Shown here piece by piece: positions 7,811 through 16,985 of a stretch of 64,000 nucleotides of DNA (position 1 is the first letter of the stretch; every line of letters starts with the position of its first letter). Origin of the DNA: Olsenella_K absiana (lineage in GTDB: Bacteria > Actinomycetota > Coriobacteriia > Coriobacteriales > Atopobiaceae); the NCBI RefSeq assembly GCF_036408855.1, contig NZ_JAZGJQ010000009.1, forward strand, positions 1 through 64,000, in the 5' to 3' direction. The notes below the pieces were generated by a model, which was given only the letters and a program-made list of their open reading frames with translations, did no database searches and was not told the origin of the DNA. The position numbers were made by a program, and so were the translations under genes.

Positions 7811-8647
7811 CTACCGCCGTGACTTGAGCGCGGACAGGATGCTCGAGAGCCGCTCGCCCACCTCGGGGCGCTCCGGGCTTCGGAAGCCCCTGATCCGGCC
7901 CACGACGCTCCTGTGCACGGCGTCCATGGAGCCCACGAAGGCGTCGGCCGCGATACGCTCGAGCCTCTCCCCTCCACCGACGATCCTTGCGGAGGCGTCG
8001 GCGGCCGTCTGGGCGACCTCGCCCCTGATTCTGCCGGGTGCGTTCGACACGGTGGTGGCGACGCGCTCGGTCACGGCCTCCGCCCGGTCGTTGAACGACC
8101 TGTCGGCGCTGGCGACGCGCTCCTCGAAGTCGGTGAGCACGGTCACCGTGAGCGTGGCGTCCACGGACATGAGCAGGACGACGAGGTAGGAGCAGGCCTC
8201 GAGGGCGACCTCGGGGACGCTTGCGGAGACCTGCGCCATAGCGGGCATGAGCACGTAGACCGCGAGGAGCCCTCCGCCGCCGAACAGCAGGCCCGCGGGC
8301 ACGCACGTCCTGCCGCGGATGTTGAGGGGTACGTTGGAGTAGTCCCACCAGTAGGCGTGGAAGGCGCGCTCCATCGCCCAGGAGGTCGCGTACTCGAGCG
8401 CCATGCTCCCGGCGAACGAGACGAGAAAGACCTGCCACCAGCCCGTGAGCTCGCACCCGAGGGAACCCGCTGCCTGGAGCGCGAGGACGATCGAGACGAC
8501 GCCCACGCCGTAGATGGGGCAGACGGGCCCGAAGAGGAAGCCGCGCCGCTCCCACCTGCCGGTCCTCAGGATGGCGAAGAGGGTCTCCCAGAGCCAGCCG
8601 CCGAGGCTGCAGGCGGCGAAGAGGCAGATGGTCGAGGCTATCGTCAT
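7811..8647 (-). CDS. CmpB-like membrane protein (putative ABC-transporter type IV family) with long polar C-terminal tail
   Basis: This 278-residue protein begins with five or so hydrophobic segments containing the family pattern: SLGGWLWETLF, then RRGFLFGPVCPIYGVG, then a helix ending in AMERAFHAYWWDYS and the PLNIRGRTC segment. These match the Pfam family named putative ABC-transporter type IV (CmpB). Its biochemical function is not established, and no ATPase is encoded nearby. From about residue 165 the protein becomes soluble and helix-rich (repeated VASADRSFNDRAEAVTERV-like stretches), possibly a coiled-coil extension. The start at 8647 has GAGGGGGG upstream and overlaps the stop of the preceding HD gene (ATGA), so the two are translationally coupled. 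Confidence 0.8.
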   Translation of the reverse strand: MTIASTICLFAACSLGGWLWETLFAILRTGRWERRGFLFGPVCPIYGVGVVSIVLALQAAGSLGCELTGWWQVFLVSFAGSMALEYATSWAMERAFHAYWWDYSNVPLNIRGRTCVPAGLLFGGGGLLAVYVLMPAMAQVSASVPEVALEACSYLVVLLMSVDATLTVTVLTDFEERVASADRSFNDRAEAVTERVATTVSNAPGRIRGEVAQTAADASARIVGGGERLERIAADAFVGSMDAVHRSVVGRIRGFRSPERPEVGERLSSILSALKSRR

Positions 8648-9204
8648 CTTCGTGCGCCCCCCTCGGGCGTCGTGGGGGCAAGGCCGCCGTCCAGCGCGAG
8701 GGCGGCGGCCGCGACCGTCGTGTCCTTCTCGCCCCGCGGAGCGCGCCTCATGAGCAGCGTCTCGCCGAGGCTGCACCACTTGTCCGCCGCGCACAGGATG
8801 AGCGCCTCGCGGCTGCGCGGCGGCCGGCTAGGCGGCAGCGGCCACATGTGGGACTCGATGATCGCCCTCACGCGGTCGCTCACGCCGAGGAGCTCCACGG
8901 CGTTCTCGGCGGCGTAGAGCGGGTGCATGGTGGCGTGGTGCGGGCGCGAGGTCGAGCGGTCGTGCCAGTCGTAGAGGTAGAAGTCGTGCAGGAGCGCCCC
9001 CACGACGAGGTCCTCCATGTCGACGTGCACGCCGAGGGCGCTCGCCCACGCGTAGCAGGTGCGCGCGACCCGCAGGCAGTGCGCCAGCGTCGAGACGGTC
9101 CCGTGCTGGACGAAGTCCCCCATGCGGAGGACCTCCTGGCGGGACAGGTATGGTTTGACGATGCGCGAGAAGTCCGCGCGCTGGTCTGCCGTGAGCTCTC
9201 TCAT
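8644..9204 (-). CDS. HD-domain phosphohydrolase-like protein
   Basis: The 186-residue soluble protein shows an HD metal-binding arrangement: an early histidine in TLAHCLRVART, the HD pair in GALLHDFYLYDWHD, another His pair in RPHHATMHPLYA and a later His in AIIESHMWPLPP, then a downstream aspartate in ILCAADKWCS. HD enzymes cleave phosphoester bonds in nucleotides and related metabolites; the substrate is not visible here. ATG at 9204 is preferred over the ATG three codons upstream because AGGATGG is spaced correctly for it. Its stop overlaps the start of the CmpB-like gene in ATGA, so they form one operon. Confidence 0.8.
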   Translation of the reverse strand: MRELTADQRADFSRIVKPYLSRQEVLRMGDFVQHGTVSTLAHCLRVARTCYAWASALGVHVDMEDLVVGALLHDFYLYDWHDRSTSRPHHATMHPLYAAENAVELLGVSDRVRAIIESHMWPLPPSRPPRSREALILCAADKWCSLGETLLMRRAPRGEKDTTVAAAALALDGGLAPTTPEGGARR

Positions 9205-9494
9205 GGGGACCATCCTACCATCGGGCTCCGGCGGGGCCCGCGTGCGGAGGGTCGCACACGGTATCGCTACGAGCCGCCTTGCGAGGGGCCCGCGGCGGGG
9301 CGTGCGGCGACCGGTCCTGGCCGACGTCCGGCAAACCGACGACAAATGGAGAATATCTCAATGTGATTACTTTATAGCTATGCATAAAATGCCTACGCAC
9401 TTTTGCGCAAGACGTAACACGCCCTGGCCGCTCACCGCCCGTCCCTGGAAGGCGGGCGGCGAGGCCGCGACCCATGACCGAGGAGGGCCAGCCC
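9205..9494. promoter_or_regulatory. Divergent intergenic region with AT-rich promoter zone
   Basis: This spacer separates the HD gene (minus) from the ABC importer operon (plus). An AT-rich island at about 9346-9402, containing TTTATAGC and GCATAAAAT, contrasts with the surrounding GC-rich sequence. It is the most likely place for promoters in either direction. No riboswitch motif I know was recognised. Confidence 0.4.
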
Positions 9495-10582
9495 ATGGAG
9501 ACGGAAGGAACGCACGCCGGCCCCGTCGTCGGCGCTGCGGGCGCGGACGCCGCGGAGGGCGACGGGGCACTGGCGTCGGTCTCGCTCTCGCAGCGCGACC
9601 TCAGGCGGCTCGAGCGGCGCGACCGCACGCGCGCACAGCAGCTCGCAGACCGGCTCGTCTGCCTGCTCCCCGTGCTCGCGGGGCTTCTCGCCGTGCTCGA
9701 GTACCTCTACGTGCCGAGCGTCCCCTCCGCGCGCCTCACCTGGACCTACCCCGCCTTCATGGCAGGGCTCATCGCGCTCGCGCTCGCGGGCTTCGTGGCC
9801 TCGCTCGTCTCGGAGCGCGTCTTCGAGTACCTGCGATACCACGCGCCCTTCTACACCCTGGTGTTTCTCCTCTTCCTCGCCTACGACGTGCTGACCGTGA
9901 AGACGGGGGTGCTCCCGCTCCCCTACTTCCCCTGGGTGGACCAGGTGCTCAACGCCGCGATCGGCGACGCCGGCTACCTGTGGATGTGCGTCAAGAGCTC
10001 CCTCAGGCTGCTCTTCTGCGGCTACTTCATAGGGGTGGCCGTGGGCCTCGCCACCGGCGTCGCCTGCGGCTATAGCCGGCGCGTCTCCTACTGGGTGGAC
10101 CCCTTCCTCAAGGTGCTGGGCGCCATCCCCTCCACGACCTGGATCCCCGTGGTGATGGTCATCGCCGCGAGCCTCTTCTCCGGCGCGGTCTTCATCATCG
10201 CGCTCGGCGTCTGGTTCGCCGTCACCATCGCCACCGCGACGGGCATCAAGAACATCGACCCGGCGCTCTACGAGGCCGCGCGCACCCTCGGCGCGAGCAC
10301 GCGCGAGCTCGTGGTCAACGTGGCCATCCCCTCCGCGCTCCCGAGCATCTTCCAGGGCATGATCCAGGCGATGAGCTCGGCCTGCACGGCCCTTCTCGTC
10401 GCCGAGATGGTCGGCGTGGAGTCCGGCCTCGGCTGGTACATCACCTGGCAGAAGTCCTGGGCGCAGTACGGGAAGATGTACGCCGCGATCGTGATCATCT
10501 GCCTCGTGTTCGTGCTCGTGAACTTCCTGCTCAAAAGGATCAGCGGCCGCGTGCTCCGCTGGAGGAAGGGGCTTGACGGCTG

Positions 10583-10583
<1 letters not shown>
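9495..10583 (+). CDS. ABC importer permease, SsuC/TauC/NrtB type
   Basis: This 362-residue membrane subunit belongs to a nitrate/sulfonate/taurine-class importer. A long polar N terminus (about 55 residues) precedes two extra helices and then the canonical permease core. The coupling-helix EAA motif reads YEAARTLGASTRELVVNVAIPSAL when the adjacent pieces are joined, placed before the last two helices as in SsuC. Other family features are WIPVVMVIA and AEMVGVESGLGWYI. ATG at 9495 is chosen for GAGGAGG nine bases upstream; an ATG seven codons earlier lacks a site. The stop overlaps the ATPase start by one base (TGATG). The substrate is not determinable. Confidence 0.9.
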
Positions 10584-11353
<770 letters not shown>

Positions 11354-11402
11354 TCCAGGCTCCGCTCCAAAGCAAGGCTGCACAACGAAGCTGCCGTCAA
11401 TC

Positions 11403-11443
11403 CGGCGGGAGGTGGACTCCCGCCGTCGGGCGCGTGCGCGCCC
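11403..11443 (+). promoter_or_regulatory. Two consecutive hairpins between the ATPase and binding-protein genes
   Basis: CGGCGGGAG / CTCCCGCCG (5-base loop) is followed at once by GGGCGCG-TG-CGCGCCC and TTTCG. The pair lies about 20 bases before the start of the binding-protein gene. It may be a leaky terminator or an mRNA-stabilising structure giving different levels of binding protein and transporter, a common arrangement in ABC operons; that role is inferred. Confidence 0.5.
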
Positions 11444-11464
11444 TTTCGAGAAAGGATGGAACGT

Positions 11465-12556
11465 ATGCTCAACCAGGACCTCACGCGCAGGGGCTTCCTC
11501 GGCCTCGTCGGTGCCGCCACCGCAGGCCTCGGCCTCGCGGCCTGCGGCTCCACTCAGGTGGAGAGCTCCAACGCCGCCCCTGCCGAGCAGGCCGCGACCG
11601 TCCAGTCGGCGGCCGAGAAGGTCAGGGGCATGTCCGAGCAGGAAGAGGAGGAGGCCTGGAAGAAGGAGCCCGCCTATGGCAAGACGCTGAACCTCGGCTA
11701 CACCGGGGGCCTCTGCCTCGGCGCCCTGGGGCTCGGCCTCTCCAACGGCTTCTACCAGGACGAGGGCCTCGACGTCACGATCGTCAACATGAGCAGCACG
11801 ACCGACGCCCTCGGGTCCGGCAAGGTCGACGTGGCCGGCGACCACATCGCCACGCTCCTGGTGCCCGCCACCAACGGCGTGAAGCTGACCATGGCCCACG
11901 CGGCGCACACGGGCTGCAAGTCGCTCTACGTGCTGAGCAGCTCGGACATCCAAAAGACCTCCGACCTCGTCGGCAAGACGGTGGGCCTGCCCGATGGCAT
12001 CGGCAACTCCGACCAGAACATCTCCATGCGCTACTTCAACAAGGACGGCGTCGACATCAACAGCGTCAACTGGAAGGCCGTCACGAGCGATGCCGTCGTG
12101 CAGGCGCTCCAGAGCGGCGAGATCCAGGCGGCCAACATCTCCGACCAGTTCGCCTACCCCTTCGTCGCCGACGGCACCCTGCGCGCCATCCGCTCCATCA
12201 CGACCGACGACGACTTCAAGAACGAGCCCTGCTGCGTTGTCTCCTTCAACACCGACTTCTACCAGCAGAACCCGGTGACTGCCAAGAAGTTCGTCCGCGC
12301 CTTCTCCAAGGCCAGCCAGTGGGCCCAGGACAACAAGGCCGAGTTCGTGGACATCCTCTTCGAGAACAGCTGGTCCTCGGGCGACAAGGACGTCGCGCTC
12401 GACCTCGCCAACAAGTACAACTTCGTGGTCAACGACTCAACCACCGAGGCCGCCCTGCGCGACATCATCACGGACTACAAGAAGTTCGGCGTGATCGAGT
12501 CCAAGGACGACGTCGACACGATCCTCGACAACGTCTGGGCGCCCGTCCTGGCGTAG
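11465..12556 (+). CDS. Lipoprotein substrate-binding protein of the SsuA/NMT1-type ABC importer
   Basis: This 363-residue protein starts with a twin-arginine signal (TRRGFLGLVGAATAGLG) that ends in a lipobox (LAAC, cysteine at about residue 29). It is therefore probably Tat-exported and lipid-anchored. The mature part has the two-lobed NMT1/SsuA-like fold, beginning LNLGYTGGLCLGALGLGLSN and followed by YQDEGLDVTIVNM. This family binds sulfonates, nitrate, pyrimidine precursors or aromatic acids; which one is not visible. An ATG three codons upstream (11456) sits too close to the AAAGGA site, so 11465 is preferred. A strong stem-loop follows the stop. Confidence 0.9.
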   Translation: MLNQDLTRRGFLGLVGAATAGLGLAACGSTQVESSNAAPAEQAATVQSAAEKVRGMSEQEEEEAWKKEPAYGKTLNLGYTGGLCLGALGLGLSNGFYQDEGLDVTIVNMSSTTDALGSGKVDVAGDHIATLLVPATNGVKLTMAHAAHTGCKSLYVLSSSDIQKTSDLVGKTVGLPDGIGNSDQNISMRYFNKDGVDINSVNWKAVTSDAVVQALQSGEIQAANISDQFAYPFVADGTLRAIRSITTDDDFKNEPCCVVSFNTDFYQQNPVTAKKFVRAFSKASQWAQDNKAEFVDILFENSWSSGDKDVALDLANKYNFVVNDSTTEAALRDIITDYKKFGVIESKDDVDTILDNVWAPVLA

Positions 12557-12566
12557 AGGCACGAAA

Positions 12567-12592
12567 GCCCCCGAGCCCTATAGCTCGGGGGC
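12567..12592. terminator. Stem-loop terminator after the ABC importer operon
   Basis: There is a perfect 10-base-pair stem GCCCCCGAGC / GCTCGGGGGC with a 6-base loop, 10 bases after the binding-protein stop. No long T run follows. Confidence 0.75.
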
Positions 12593-12613
12593 GTCGCTTC
12601 TGGCAGTCCCCAT

Positions 12614-12649
12614 GGCGCCCCGGACCTCGTAGGCGAGGTCCGGGGCGCC
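12614..12649. terminator. Second, bidirectional stem-loop between convergent genes
   Basis: A perfect 16-base-pair inverted repeat (GGCGCCCCGGACCTCG and its complement, TAGG loop) lies between the ABC importer operon and the convergent MFS gene. It can serve either direction. Confidence 0.75.
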
Positions 12650-12661
12650 TCGCGTCTCCTG

Positions 12662-14149
12662 CTAGCTCTCCTTGGCCTCGGCGGCGCGGAGCTGCGGGCG
12701 CACGACGAGAAGGACGACGAGGAGCCCGACGATCGAGACGACGCCGGCGACCAGGAAGGTGAGGTTCACGCCCGCCTGCACGTTCGCCAGGATCGTGGGG
12801 TCAGGAGCGGTCTTGAGGTTGTAGGTGAGGGCGAAGACCGCGGCGGCGACGGAGCTCGCGAGCGAGTTGAAGAAGTTCACGAGCGAGGTGCCCACGCCGA
12901 TGTCCTCCGGCGTGAGGGTCGCCTGGGCGGCGGGGGTGATGGAGACGGAGCGGAAGCTCTCGGCGACGCCCGTGAGGCCGAGCGCGACGAAGTAGACGGC
13001 GAGCGGGAGCTCGGGGGAGGTCAGCGACATGGCGAGCATGGGGACGCCGGCGAGCAGCGTCGCCACCGCCATGGCCTTCCAGTAGTTCTCCTGGCGCCTG
13101 GCGACCCAGACGCCCACGACGGCGGGGAGCGCCATCACGAGGATCATGCGGGGCATCTGCAGGGCGCCGGCGACGGCCGCCGAGCTGCCCATGACCTCGA
13201 GGGCGCCGATCGGCGCGTAGACGTTCATCGCGGGCTGGTAGAAATAGCAGATGAAGCCGACGACGAGCAGGGCCACGTAGTAGCGGTTCCTGAAGAGGTA
13301 GAGCGGGATGAGGGGCTCGGCCGCCCTGCCCTCCACCCTCACGAGGACGAGGATCGCAGCCACGCCGACGGCGAAGCCGCCGAGGATGTAGGGGCTGCCC
13401 CAGCCGAGCGAGGGCGCGAAGTTGAGCGAGAGCAGGATGCCGCAGAGGGCCACCGCGAGCGCGACCATGCCGGCCACGTCGATCGAGACCTTGCCGGCCT
13501 TCTTCTGGTTGGGCATGTTGAGGCCGATGAGGGCGACGCCCGCGAGCAGGGGGATGGCCGGCAGGAGCATGGCCACCGTCATGAGGCCGAGGTCGGTCAG
13601 GATGCCGGCCACGATGCTGCCGCCGAAACCGCCGATGGCGATGGCCATCGCGAGGAAGCCCATCATACGCGGCACGTCCTTGCGCTCGTTTATGAGCCCC
13701 GCGATGATGTAGGGCGCGGCCGTGAAGGCGCCCTGCGCGAGGGAGATCACGAGCCTGAGCGCGAGCAGCATGCCGACCGAGCGGGAGAACGCGAAGGCCA
13801 CGCCGGCCGCCGCGCAGACGAGGCCGGGGACCACGATGATGTTGCGCCTCCCGATGAGGTCGCCCAGCTTGCCCCCGATCGGCGTCATGATGGAGACGCC
13901 GAGGGCCGCGAAGATCGAGAACAGACCGACGTACTCGATCGCGTCGACGCTCGCCAGGATCGGCGCGGTCAGGGTCGAGAAGGCCAGGCCGTACATGGAG
14001 ACCGAGAGCATCATGCAGACGCAGCCGATCTCGACGAGGCGCTTCTGGCCCCTCGGCAGCGGGACCGCCACAGCGGCTGCCTCCACCGGGGCTGCCTTGC
14101 CCTCCACCGGGGCGGCCTTCCCCTCGCCCGCGTTCTTCTCCTTTGACAT
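12662..14149 (-). CDS. Major facilitator superfamily transporter (DHA-type drug or metabolite exporter)
   Basis: This 495-residue protein has about 14 predicted transmembrane segments. MFS motif A is clear after helix 2 (GGKLGDLIGRRN), and helix 4-5 glycine-rich segments resemble drug:H+ antiporters. The N terminus carries a tandem duplication of a short Ala/Pro/Lys stretch (EGKAAPV repeated), probably flexible. AGGAGG precedes the ATG at 14149. The gene lies 30 bases downstream of an M20 amidohydrolase gene on the same strand and opposite a regulator. Co-transport of the hydrolase's substrate or product is plausible but not shown. Confidence 0.85.
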   Translation of the reverse strand: MSKEKNAGEGKAAPVEGKAAPVEAAAVAVPLPRGQKRLVEIGCVCMMLSVSMYGLAFSTLTAPILASVDAIEYVGLFSIFAALGVSIMTPIGGKLGDLIGRRNIIVVPGLVCAAAGVAFAFSRSVGMLLALRLVISLAQGAFTAAPYIIAGLINERKDVPRMMGFLAMAIAIGGFGGSIVAGILTDLGLMTVAMLLPAIPLLAGVALIGLNMPNQKKAGKVSIDVAGMVALAVALCGILLSLNFAPSLGWGSPYILGGFAVGVAAILVLVRVEGRAAEPLIPLYLFRNRYYVALLVVGFICYFYQPAMNVYAPIGALEVMGSSAAVAGALQMPRMILVMALPAVVGVWVARRQENYWKAMAVATLLAGVPMLAMSLTSPELPLAVYFVALGLTGVAESFRSVSITPAAQATLTPEDIGVGTSLVNFFNSLASSVAAAVFALTYNLKTAPDPTILANVQAGVNLTFLVAGVVSIVGLLVVLLVVRPQLRAAEAKES

Positions 14150-14179
14150 GGGGACCTCCTTAGTCCGACGACGTCGTCC

Positions 14180-15352
14180 CTACCTGTTGTTCTCGAGCCA
14201 CCTCACGGCGCAGTGGGTGAGGCACGCGGCGCCGATCGGCAACACCTCCTCGTTGAAGCGGACGCGCGGGTCGTGCGCGGGGCGCTCTCCCCTCTCGTCC
14301 TCGTATCCGGCTGAGAGGTACATGAAGGTGGAGGGCACGCGCTGCGCGACGAAGGAGAAGTCCTCGGAAGCGCTCGCGTGGACGCCCGGTACCGGCGTCA
14401 TGCCGGGGACGTCCATCTCGCCCATGTAGCCGACCATCTCCCTGGTGAGGTCCGGGTCGCAGACGAGCGGCGGGCACGCGGAGAGCGACGTGACCTCGGC
14501 GGTGCCGCCGAAGACCTCCGCCTGGCGCACCGCGACCTCGCGGATGCGCCCGAGCACGTGCTGGCGCAGCTCCTCGTCGTCGGTGCGCAGGGTCCCCTCC
14601 AGGACCGCCTCGGCGGGGATGCTGTTGGCCGCGGAGCCCGCGTGGAACTGGCCCACGGTGAGGACGCACGACTTGTAGCTGCTGCACTCCCGGGCGACGA
14701 GCTCCTGCAGGGCGAGGTGGACGTGCACCCCGATGTTGATGGGGTCCACCCCCAGCTCGGGGTAGGCGCCGTGGCTCGGCTTGCCGAGTACCTTGATCCT
14801 GAAGCCGTCGACCGAGAACATCATGGTGTCGGCGTCGTTGTACATGTAGAGCCCGGCGGGCATCCTGCCCGCCCCGACGTGGTAGGCGAGGGCGGCGTCC
14901 ACGTGGGGGTCCTCCAGGATCCCGGCCGCCATCATGTCGAGGCTTCCCTTGAAGACCTCCTCCGCGGGCTGGAACATGAGCTTGACGGTTCCCGCGAGCT
15001 CGTCCTCGCGCTCCTTGAGCATGCGGGCAGCGCACAGCAGCATGGCTGCGTGCATGTCGTGCCCGCAGGCATGGACGGCGCCGTCGGCGCACGAGAAGGG
15101 CTCCCCGCTCGCCTCGTACATGGGCAGCGCGTCCATGTCGGCCCTCAGCAGCAAGACCTTGCCCCCGTGCCCCAAGGTCGCCGTGACCCCGTGGCCGCAG
15201 CGCTTCGGTGCGAGCCCGTACTCCTCGAGCTTCTCGCACACGAAGTCGACCGTCTTGGGGAGATCGAGCCCCACCTCCGCGTTCTGGTGGATGTGCCGGC
15301 GGTTCCGCACCGTCTCATCCGCGAGCGAGAGCGCTTCCTGGTACTCGTCCAT
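14180..15352 (-). CDS. M20-family amidohydrolase (aminoacylase/HipO-like metallopeptidase)
   Basis: This 390-residue cytosolic enzyme has the M20D pattern. The metal ligand Cys/His cluster is in VHACGHDMHAAML, the catalytic and metal glutamates in FQPAEEVFKG, a conserved histidine in LAYHVGAGRMP, and the C-terminal histidine-containing HASASEDFSFVAQ. An RRHIH motif stands near the N terminus. Members hydrolyse N-acyl amino acids, hippurate, indole-acetyl-amino acids or p-aminobenzoyl-glutamate. The start at 15352 has an AAGGGA site; a longer start at 15382 adds non-family residues. It is transcribed with the MFS gene and divergent from a regulator. Confidence 0.9.
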   Translation of the reverse strand: MDEYQEALSLADETVRNRRHIHQNAEVGLDLPKTVDFVCEKLEEYGLAPKRCGHGVTATLGHGGKVLLLRADMDALPMYEASGEPFSCADGAVHACGHDMHAAMLLCAARMLKEREDELAGTVKLMFQPAEEVFKGSLDMMAAGILEDPHVDAALAYHVGAGRMPAGLYMYNDADTMMFSVDGFRIKVLGKPSHGAYPELGVDPINIGVHVHLALQELVARECSSYKSCVLTVGQFHAGSAANSIPAEAVLEGTLRTDDEELRQHVLGRIREVAVRQAEVFGGTAEVTSLSACPPLVCDPDLTREMVGYMGEMDVPGMTPVPGVHASASEDFSFVAQRVPSTFMYLSAGYEDERGERPAHDPRVRFNEEVLPIGAACLTHCAVRWLENNR

Positions 15353-15473
15353 GATGCCGTCCCTTCTCGACCTGTGGGCCAACTGCCCACCTTGGCTGAA
15401 TTTCCCGTTCGGGGAGAAAGCGTGGAGAGAGCGAGAACTGCGTTGTGAGTTTAGGAATATAATGAGAAGCGCG

Positions 15474-15499
15474 TTCTAAGTTAAAGAATATTATTAGAA
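15474..15499. promoter_or_regulatory. AT-rich divergent regulatory region with inverted repeat
   Basis: TTCTAA and TTAGAA half-sites separated by 14 bases lie in a strikingly AT-rich island (about 15445-15510) between the amidohydrolase/MFS operon and the divergent regulator. It is a good candidate operator and promoter zone; the binding protein is inferred to be that regulator. Confidence 0.45.
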
Positions 15500-15638
15500 T
15501 ATGAGGCGCGATGAGAATATAGCAACATCGGATAATCGCGTCAAGCAGATTAGGAACATTTTTGGCAATGAATTCCGCAAGGCGCCGTGGCCTCCGTCAC
15601 GGTGCCCGAGGCCTCGGGAAGGCGGGAGAGGGACAGCC

Positions 15639-16979
15639 ATGAACCCAAGAGTGGTCGCGATCGTGAGCGAGTACCTCGAGGACTCGATGAGGGAGACGTT
15701 CGCCGACATGGGCTACAACCCGCCGGTCAAGGTCGTCCCCTACGAGAGCTTTTCCACCATCTCGGAGGTCTACGACGAGTACGCCCGCGACGTCGACGGC
15801 TTCCTCGTGAGCGGCCCCATCGCGATGGCCGCCATCCGCGAGGGTAGCCACGAGCTCGCGCGGCCGATGCTCGCCTTCGAGACCGACCTCTCGAGCCTCT
15901 ACCGGACCCTGCTCGACCTTCTCATCAAGGATCGGGGCCTCGACCTCTCGCGCGTCGTCTACGACTACCTCATCCCGGTGTTCGACGGCTGCACGGCGGA
16001 CTACTTCCTCAATACGATGGACAGCGCGGAGAACCAGCGCGCCTACCAGCGCTGGAGCCGCTCGCTCACCTCCGACGCCATCCGCGAGCTCGAGCCCACG
16101 ATCGTGGGGAGGCTCAGGGAGATGCGCGAGCGCTGCGAGCTAGATGTGGTGGTCTGCCAGTACAGCAACATCATCCCCGACCTCGAGCGGGCGGGCGTTC
16201 CCTACGTGTACCCCGTCCCCCGCCGCTCCTACCTGAGCGGCCTCATGGAGCACCTCTTCTCCCTCATCGAGCTCGAGCGCATCCGCGCGAGCCTGCCCGT
16301 CTGCATCGGCCTCGTGCCCAAGGGCTACCGCCGCGGCGAGTTCGACGAGGAGGAGGCGGGCCGCAGGTCGCGGGAGCTCGCGCGCGCTGTCGGCGAGTTC
16401 TTCCGCGACAACCTGCTGGACTGCGAGCCGGAGGCGGACGGGGCGTTCTGCAGGGTCAGCACCGACGTCCGCGTCCTGCAGTTCCTGACCGAGAAGGGGA
16501 CGGTCTGCAAGATCGCGACCGAGCTGGCCGACAAGGTCGACTTCCCCTTCCTCGTCGGGTACGGCGTGGGCGTCCGCTACGAATACGCCGTGGCCAACTC
16601 CGACGCCGCGCTGCGCGAGGCCGCCCGGGCTGGCGGCTCCTTCATCGTGAACGAGAACGGCGACATGACCGGGCCGCTCGGCTGCGAGCGCCGCATGGTC
16701 GTGGAGAACCTCCCCTCCGGCGCCGCGGGGCGGATCGCGCGCGCCTGCCACCTCAACCCCGCGACGGTCAACAAGGTCGTCGCCGTCACGCGCCTCGAGA
16801 ACACGAACAAGATCACCGCCCAGGAGCTGGCGGGCCACCTCGGGAGCACGGTGCGCAACGCGAGCCGCATCCTCTTCAACCTCGAGACGGGCGGCTACGC
16901 GCGGCAGGTCTCGACCGGCCCGGGCACCAAGGCCAAGGGCCGGCCCGTGAAGGTGTACGAGGTCATGTTCGAGGAGTGA
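15639..16979 (+). CDS. Putative sensory transcriptional regulator with C-terminal helix-turn-helix
   Basis: This 446-residue soluble protein was not matched with certainty. The N-terminal third resembles a ligand-sensing periplasmic-binding-like or PrpR_N-like fold (VVAIVSEYLEDSMRETFAD, then DGFLVSGPIAMAAI). A middle region (about 320-380) reads VGYGVGVRYEYAVANSDAAL and later FIVNENGDMTGPLG, which resembles the degenerate GGDEF/GTP-cyclohydrolase-III-like domain of some Firmicutes regulators. The C terminus (about 370-440) has winged-helix character (KITAQELAGHLGSTVRNASR). ATG 15639 has GGGAGAGG upstream; an ATG at 15501 would add an AT-rich, non-homologous stretch. It is divergent from the M20/MFS pair, which it probably controls. 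Confidence 0.65.
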   Translation: MNPRVVAIVSEYLEDSMRETFADMGYNPPVKVVPYESFSTISEVYDEYARDVDGFLVSGPIAMAAIREGSHELARPMLAFETDLSSLYRTLLDLLIKDRGLDLSRVVYDYLIPVFDGCTADYFLNTMDSAENQRAYQRWSRSLTSDAIRELEPTIVGRLREMRERCELDVVVCQYSNIIPDLERAGVPYVYPVPRRSYLSGLMEHLFSLIELERIRASLPVCIGLVPKGYRRGEFDEEEAGRRSRELARAVGEFFRDNLLDCEPEADGAFCRVSTDVRVLQFLTEKGTVCKIATELADKVDFPFLVGYGVGVRYEYAVANSDAALREAARAGGSFIVNENGDMTGPLGCERRMVVENLPSGAAGRIARACHLNPATVNKVVAVTRLENTNKITAQELAGHLGSTVRNASRILFNLETGGYARQVSTGPGTKAKGRPVKVYEVMFEE

Positions 16980-16985
16980 CGGCCC

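Noticed and set aside
9205..9494. Riboswitch (TPP or cobalamin) ahead of the ABC importer
   Set aside because: None of the conserved core motifs could be found in the spacer.
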